A program made the translations under genes and the position numbers. The notes beneath the pieces are model-generated. The model was not told the origin of the DNA, did no database searches, and worked only from the letters and a program-made list of their open reading frames with translations. DNA of 10,666 nt, taken from contig JAGGXT010000057.1 in NCBI GenBank assembly GCA_021162905.1, positions 1 to 10,666 of the forward strand, in the 5' to 3' direction. Below, in pieces: positions 6,957 to 10,666 of this stretch. This DNA is from Candidatus Odinarchaeota archaeon (GTDB lineage Archaea; Asgardarchaeota; JAGGXT01). The first letter of the stretch is position 1. Each line of letters starts with the position of its first letter.

Positions 6957-8975
6957 TCAAGCAAGACCTATTAGATGGCCTATTAAAATAATAAATCCCG
7001 CAACTAGATATGCCAATATTAACTCATAAGCTATTGCAAAAAGTGTCCATTTCCAAGATCCAGTTTCTTGTTTTATGATTCCCACTGTTGCAATACATGG
7101 GACATATATTAATACAAATGCCATTAACGCATATGCTGAGAGAGGAGTTAAGGCATTCGAAATAGGGCCATATAAAGTTTCTTCACCTGTTCCATAAAGT
7201 ATTGCCAACGAGCCAATTACAATCTCCTTTGCAATAAACCCGAAAAACAATGCAACAGCAATTCGCCAATCCCAACCGAAAGGTGCAAATATAGGTTCTA
7301 ACAATCTACCAAATTGGCCTACAAGCGATTCCTCTATAGGAGCACCATATGGTATATTCGATAATGCCCAGATAGCTACCAACCCTGCTATTATGATCGT
7401 ACCTGCCTTTTTAATAAACATAGATCCTCTTTCCCATGTATGTACGACTATACTTCTTAATGTAGGTACCATATAAGGTGGCATTTCCATTACGAAATAA
7501 GATGGTTTGCCTGGAAATAATGTTTTTCTTAATATTAACGCTATTAGTACCGCCAGCACAATACCAAGAAGATACATTGAAAATATCACATTACCAGCAT
7601 ATGCTGAGAAGAAAATTCCCGCAAAGAGTACATAAACTGGTAGACGAGCACTGCACGACATTAATGGGTTCACCAAAATAGTAATCAGCCTATCATTTTC
7701 ATTGTCAATAGTCCTCGTTGACATTATCGCTGGGACATTGCATCCAAAACCCAACAATAATGGTATAAAGGATTTACCATGAAGCCCTAATTTATACATT
7801 ATCTTATCCATATTAAATGCAGCCCTTGCCAGATATCCACTATCCTCTAGTATAGACAATGCTAGAAACATGAAGAATATATTTGGTGCGAACACAAAAA
7901 CGAATCCAAGACCTCCTATTATCCCTTCGCCTATCAAAGAACCTAACCACGTAGGTTTAATATTCGTTGATGCAATCTCTGCCAAACTAGAAAATATCAT
8001 ATCAAATAAGTCTGATATTGGTGCTGCAACAGTAAATGTGAACTGAAATACAGCCCACATAAGTGTTAAGAAGATCGGAATGCCCAGGTATTTATGGGTG
8101 AATACCTCATCTAGCATGCTAGTCAATGTTAGTTCTTCTACTTGCACTTTTGTTACTACTTGGGACACGATTTGACTGATTATTCTGTATCTTTCGTCAG
8201 CGAAGGCTACTATTAGATCGTCATATTTTTTCTCCAGCTCTGATTTTATTTTCTCAACCTCAGAAAATATAGCATTATAATTGGAAATGCTTTTAACTAT
8301 TAATTTCTTAACTTCATCGTCATCTTCAAGAAGCTTGATTGCTAACCAACGAAGGTTATATTTTGATAATTCTTTGTATTGCTCTAAAACATGTCTAACC
8401 CTTTCAATGCCTTCCTCAAGATCCTTACTATACTTAAATATCTTTTTATACGTCAAGGATTTCTTTTTAGTTTCAACTATCTTTTGGCAAAGTTCATTCA
8501 TTCCAATTCTTTTAGGTGCCACTGACGGGACTATTGGAACTCCTATTAATTTCTCCAATTTCTTAGTATCAATTTTAAATCCCTTCTCTTCAGCAAGGTC
8601 CATCATGTTAAGGAGTACTATCACATTTGCTCCAAGCTCAAGAAGTTGAAGTGTTAAGTATAGGTTCCTCTCAAGGTTTGAAGCATCCACAATATCGACA
8701 ACAATATCCGGAGCTTCTTCAACTATATAGTTGCGTGCTATTATCTCATCAATGCTGTTCGCTGTTAAGCTATATATTCCAGGTAAATCTACAACTTCAA
8801 TTTTCGCATCCTCAAATGTGCACAGACCCTCTTTCTTCTCTACAGTAACCCCAGGCCAGTTCCCAACATGCTGTCTTGCACCAGTTAGATTGTTAAAGAC
8901 CACACTCTTCCCAACATTTGGGTTTCCAGCAAGCGCTACCTTAACTTTTAAGGGGGAAACCGTTCTTAACATCAT
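6957..8975 (-). CDS. feoB: Ferrous iron transporter FeoB, canonical
   Basis: 672 residues, a usual length for archaeal FeoB (E. coli FeoB is longer). Imports Fe(II) across the cytoplasmic membrane, gated by its GTPase domain. G1 GNPNVGKS (17-24), G2-region GNWPGVTVE with Thr44, G3 DLPG (63-66), G4 NMMD (123-126), G5 SVA (151-153). A charged helical linker follows, then two gate repeats with every hallmark motif: GFGCNVPAIMSTR, NPLMSCSARLPVY, FIAKEIVIGSL and YVPCIATVGIIKQETG. The conserved Cys of GFGC, SCSA and PC are present, as expected for a cysteine-lined pore. The ATG start overlaps the preceding FeoA stop (ATGA). A second ATG at 8972 is spaced 7 nt from the GGTGA ribosome site and could be the true start, differing by one residue. 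The membrane-protein gene follows 10 nt downstream. Confidence 0.96.
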   Translation of the reverse strand: MMLRTVSPLKVKVALAGNPNVGKSVVFNNLTGARQHVGNWPGVTVEKKEGLCTFEDAKIEVVDLPGIYSLTANSIDEIIARNYIVEEAPDIVVDIVDASNLERNLYLTLQLLELGANVIVLLNMMDLAEEKGFKIDTKKLEKLIGVPIVPSVAPKRIGMNELCQKIVETKKKSLTYKKIFKYSKDLEEGIERVRHVLEQYKELSKYNLRWLAIKLLEDDDEVKKLIVKSISNYNAIFSEVEKIKSELEKKYDDLIVAFADERYRIISQIVSQVVTKVQVEELTLTSMLDEVFTHKYLGIPIFLTLMWAVFQFTFTVAAPISDLFDMIFSSLAEIASTNIKPTWLGSLIGEGIIGGLGFVFVFAPNIFFMFLALSILEDSGYLARAAFNMDKIMYKLGLHGKSFIPLLLGFGCNVPAIMSTRTIDNENDRLITILVNPLMSCSARLPVYVLFAGIFFSAYAGNVIFSMYLLGIVLAVLIALILRKTLFPGKPSYFVMEMPPYMVPTLRSIVVHTWERGSMFIKKAGTIIIAGLVAIWALSNIPYGAPIEESLVGQFGRLLEPIFAPFGWDWRIAVALFFGFIAKEIVIGSLAILYGTGEETLYGPISNALTPLSAYALMAFVLIYVPCIATVGIIKQETGSWKWTLFAIAYELILAYLVAGFIILIGHLIGLA

Positions 8976-9220
8976 CCTATCACCCTTACAAGAATCTTAT
9001 TTGCAATCCCGTGACCAATAAAAATTCTAAAACCTTTAATATCAAGCATTATTGGTCCAGGAAAGTGATTACGTATAACCTTAATAATTGCGCCAGGAAT
9101 CAACCCTAGGGCAGTAACTTTATGCATAAAACCCCTCCCCACATTTGGAGAGTATGCTACAACCTCAACTAATGCACCTTCTGGGACTAACGCTAATGGC
9201 ATTTGTACTGTGCTATGCAT
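8972..9220 (-). CDS. feoA: FeoA-family protein, second of the tandem pair
   Basis: 82 residues forming one FeoA SH3-like domain: MPLALVPEGALVEVVAYSP, then HKVTALGLIPGAIIKVI (the x-L-G-L-x-P-G turn), PIMLDIKGFRIFIG and ANKILV at the end. It is more divergent than its upstream neighbour: the usual Arg before the L-x-x-L-G turn is Lys-Val. It starts 3 nt after the preceding feoA stop and overlaps the canonical feoB by 4 nt (ATGA). Tandem feoA-feoA-feoB order is common in prokaryotes. Both FeoA proteins are probably cytoplasmic partners of the canonical FeoB. Confidence 0.87.
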   Translation of the reverse strand: MHSTVQMPLALVPEGALVEVVAYSPNVGRGFMHKVTALGLIPGAIIKVIRNHFPGPIMLDIKGFRIFIGHGIANKILVRVIG

Positions 9221-9223
9221 CCT

Positions 9224-9460
9224 TCACTCATCCTCTAGTTCAACTATAACATTTTCTGCTTCTATTCTTCGGAGAGATAGTTGATAGCCTTTAACCTCAA
9301 AATCTATAGGATCTTTTAAAGGGGCAGTTCTTACTACTTTAATTTTGGTTCTAGATGTAATACCCATATCTAAGAGTTTTCGCTTGAGGCTTACATCACC
9401 TTGGATTTTCACAACTTTTCCTGTTTCACCTACCTTTAGCTCGCTAAGTTTTTTCAACAT
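9224..9460 (-). CDS. feoA: FeoA-family protein, first gene of the feo operon
   Basis: 78 residues from ATG 9460, a textbook FeoA: LSELKVGETGKVVKIQG, RKLLDMGITSRTKIKVVRTAPLKDPI, then FEVKGYQLSLRRIEAENVIVEL. The TAPLxDPI and LSLRRxEAxxIxV features are characteristic. The frame can begin at GTG 9499 (91 aa), but that GTG lies inside a palindrome at the probable transcription start. ATG 9460 has GGTGA 7 nt upstream and gives the standard FeoA N-terminus. Product: small SH3-like cytoplasmic partner of FeoB. It leads a co-oriented run of six genes down to 4314 and lies just downstream of three palindromes, so it should be tightly metal-regulated. Confidence 0.92.
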   Translation of the reverse strand: MLKKLSELKVGETGKVVKIQGDVSLKRKLLDMGITSRTKIKVVRTAPLKDPIDFEVKGYQLSLRRIEAENVIVELEDE

Positions 9461-9481
9461 TATTCTTTCACCGATCCGTAC

Positions 9482-9505
9482 AATTTTGTGATATTGCACA
9501 AAATT
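9482..9505. promoter_or_regulatory. Palindrome with AATTTTGTG / CACAAAATT arms at the feo operon start
   Basis: Perfect inverted repeat with 9-bp arms, AATTTTGTG (9482-9490) and CACAAAATT (9497-9505), around a 6-nt spacer. It covers the predicted transcription start, begins 22 nt upstream of the first feoA ATG, and overlaps the neighbouring TTAGG box by 4 bp. The TGTG-N6-CACA core resembles helix-turn-helix dimer sites in general, but no regulator family can be named. It could also fold as a hairpin at the 5' end of the mRNA. Confidence 0.55.
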
Positions 9506-9519
9506 AGGTTTTCCTAATT
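9502..9519. promoter_or_regulatory. DtxR/IdeR-like metal-repressor box 1 (TTAGG-N4-CCTAA)
   Basis: Perfect 7-bp arms AATTAGG and CCTAATT around TTTT. The TTAGG-N4-CCTAA core matches the core arrangement in DtxR/IdeR-type operators. Its place next to the leading feoA makes an Fe(II) or Mn(II)-dependent DtxR-family repressor the best guess. Together with box 2 it flanks the candidate TATA element. Confidence 0.6.
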
Positions 9520-9528
9520 ATTTATTTA
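9519..9528 (-). promoter_or_regulatory. Candidate TATA element of the feo operon
   Basis: On the minus strand AAATAAATAA lies between the two TTAGG boxes. It would put the start of transcription near 9497 and give a leader of about 37 nt before ATG 9460. Repressor bound at either box would block access. It is a weak match to the TATA consensus. Confidence 0.35.
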
Positions 9529-9539
9529 GGGTTACCTAA
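9526..9539. promoter_or_regulatory. DtxR/IdeR-like metal-repressor box 2 (TTAGG-N4-CCTAA)
   Basis: TTAGG (9526-9530) and CCTAA (9535-9539) around GTTA. Its centre is 22 bp from the centre of box 1, about two helical turns, so two repressor dimers could bind nearly the same DNA face on either side of the TATA element. Confidence 0.6.
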
Positions 9540-9601
9540 TAAAAAATGATAGAAGAATTTAATAAAGTTTTCTGTTAGATCATAGTTAGCCCATCTTAGT
9601 A

Positions 9602-9632
9602 TATAAAGTATATAAATTTTATAAAGTTTATA
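9602..9632. repeat. Tandem AT-rich near-palindromes, TATAAAGTATATA and TATAAAGTTTATA
   Basis: Two 13-mers differing at one base, with starts 18 bp apart (9602-9614 and 9620-9632). The second is an exact palindrome, TATAAA-g-TTTATA. They lie between the divergent feo operon and the acetyltransferase remnant. They may be promoter or regulator elements, and the right-hand copy could act as a plus-strand TATA element with a start near 9650. Confidence 0.4.
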
Positions 9633-9648
9633 GATATTTTAGTTAGCA

Positions 9649-9752
9649 ATAACCACCACAAAAGGTGCTTGCAGAATCATAAGCATTAGAATAACATTTA
9701 GAGAAATTTAAATGTTAAAAACTATTAGATTTGTACAGCTTGCGGTGGTTAT
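9649..9752. repeat. Separated inverted repeat ATAACCACC ... GGTGGTTAT over the acetyltransferase start
   Basis: ATAACCACC (9649-9657) and GGTGGTTAT (9744-9752) are exact reverse complements, 86 bp apart. The right arm spans the GGTGG ribosome-binding site and the first bases of the ATG. The left arm also contains CACC (9654-9657), which can pair locally with GGTG (9664-9667). In a transcript starting near 9650 the two pairings would exclude each other. Function is inferred only. Confidence 0.3.
9705..9713 (+). promoter_or_regulatory. Possible TATA element of the acetyltransferase gene
   Basis: AATTTAAAT lies about 40 nt before ATG 9751 and would give a short leader beginning near 9735. Low information in AT-rich DNA; the elements at 9602-9632 are a competing promoter. 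Confidence 0.25.
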
Positions 9753-10550
9753 GATGCGAAACCACTTTAAGATACTTCCTATTGAAGAGGCAGACCAAGA
9801 GAAATTTTTGACTTTCTGAATAAGGATCCAATTTTGCATATTTTCACGATCTATAATCTGAAGTTTATACGAGACAGAACTGAAGTTTGAATAGCCTTTA
9901 AGGATGAAAATATCATGGTTATATTTTTGATTTTGACAGAAGGATAGTTCACACACATGGAAGTGTAGAAAGTACGGCCGAGCTCTTAAAATGTATTGAT
10001 TTCGATGAGGTGTTGTTTGTTATAGAGCCTGACCATTTAGCAGTCGTTAAAGAAGTTTTCGAACCTATTGAGCCTATGGATGTTGCAAGTCATGGAAAAA
10101 TAACCATATTTTTCGTCATGAAAGTGAATTCTAAAACCTTTAACCCATAATCAAGCACCGTGTTAAAAAGCTGGGGTTTGAAGATTTAGATGATGTCCTT
10201 AAACAATTTGGAGAAGAGAGGTCAAAAGCGATTAAAAAGGCAATTCGCAGAGGCATAGTATATGGTGCTTATTATGAAAAAGAGTTATTAGCGTCTCTTG
10301 CAACATCCACCGAAATTTTAGATAGCGTAGCCCTTATCAGGGAGTATATACACATCCCTCCTTTAGAAATAGAGGGCTTGCAACATCTGTATGCTCAGCT
10401 ATATCAAAAGAGCTATTGAGCCTTGGTAAGGAGGTAATACTTTGGGTTGCAAAGGATAATCTGCCAGCAATAAGAGTGTACGAAAAAATAGGTTTTAAGA
10501 AAACGAAATACATCTTATTGGGTTTTAAAGCGAGAAGGAGAAGGAAATAA
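9751..10550 (+). pseudogene. Decayed GNAT-family N-acetyltransferase, four frameshifts and one stop
   Basis: A full protein of about 267 residues can be read by changing frame four times. It begins MMRNHFKILPIEEADQEKF after GGTGG. A one-base loss in the T run at 9805-9809 leads into DFLNKDPILHIFTIYNLKF. A TGA at 9888-9890 interrupts TEV/IAFKDENIM. A one-base loss near 9917 leads to GYIFDFDRRIVHTHGSVEST and on to FFVMKVNSKTFNP. A loss in CCC at 10144-10146 leads to IIKHRVKKLGFEDLDDV and on to STEILDSVALIR. A loss near 10340-10342 leads to VYTHPSFRNRGLATSVCSA and VYEKIGFKKTKYILLGF, ending at TAA 10548. RNRGLA is the acetyl-CoA pyrophosphate loop (R-x-x-G-x-A), and the VYEKIGFK end is typical of GNAT enzymes. 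Long GNATs with an N-terminal extra domain are common in archaea; the substrate is unknown. Neighbouring genes are intact over 9 kb, so true decay is favoured over poor sequence, though all four shifts sit at homopolymers. Confidence 0.85.
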
Positions 10551-10666
10551 ACCTAATATTAAAAATACTAATGAATGACCTATTCGGAAATCTGTGCTTT
10601 CTCTTTTCATTATTTGTCTTCAAGAAAATAATAACCCATAAACCTTAATTTTGCACTAATTAGAAA

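Noticed and set aside
9888..9890. In-frame TGA in the acetyltransferase as a selenocysteine codon
   Set aside because: The gene also has four frameshifts, GNAT enzymes are not selenoproteins, and no plausible SECIS-like element was seen nearby.
9708..9956. An 82-codon minus-strand frame at the right-hand end
   Set aside because: It is antisense to the acetyltransferase remnant, whose plus-strand protein reading is far more convincing.
10551..10666. Possible terminator or new gene start after the acetyltransferase remnant
   Set aside because: Only pyrimidine-rich plus-strand stretches (around 10597-10622) are seen; no clean T-run, hairpin or start with ribosome site.

Overview
The window looks archaeal. 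It is AT-rich, uses ATG, GTG and TTG starts, and places GGTGA or GAGGTG ribosome-binding sites 5-8 nt before the starts. TATA-like boxes lie about 25 nt upstream of plausible transcription starts, and genes abut or overlap tightly in operons. Two FeoB GTPases, several stand-alone FeoA domains and a heterodimeric ABC exporter fit a thermophilic Thermoproteota-like archaeon, but the lineage cannot be fixed from the sequence alone.

Nearly everything reads on the minus strand. In order of transcription, an iron (or other divalent metal) uptake cluster runs from 9460 to 4314: feoA-like, feoA-like, a canonical feoB (672 aa), an unrecognised four-helix membrane protein (149 aa), a third feoA-like gene and a divergent feoB (638 aa). 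Gaps within it are 37 nt at most and several genes overlap, so it is probably one transcript. Its upstream region (9482-9539) carries three adjacent palindromes. Two are TTAGG-N4-CCTAA boxes like the core of DtxR/IdeR-type metal-repressor operators. The third has 9-bp arms and overlaps the first box.

A gap of about 690 bp (3623-4313) follows. It holds a possible tiny single-helix membrane ORF with an in-frame stop inside a perfect stem-loop, some coding-like scraps, and a promoter region with repeated TTTACTAT-type half-sites. After it come two ABC exporter half-transporter genes (3622-1757, then 1755 off the left edge). They form a textbook asymmetric heterodimer with one degenerate and one catalytic ATP site.

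On the plus strand at the right end (9751-10550) is a wrecked GNAT-family acetyltransferase. Its protein can be followed end to end through four single-base frameshifts and one nonsense codon, with its start region and acetyl-CoA motif still visible. It is divergent from the feo operon, and the 200 bp between them hold AT-rich palindromes and an inverted repeat that could mask the acetyltransferase ribosome-binding site.

The cluster most worth attention is the double Feo system: canonical FeoB, divergent FeoB, three FeoA modules and an unknown membrane protein, apparently under one metal-responsive control region.
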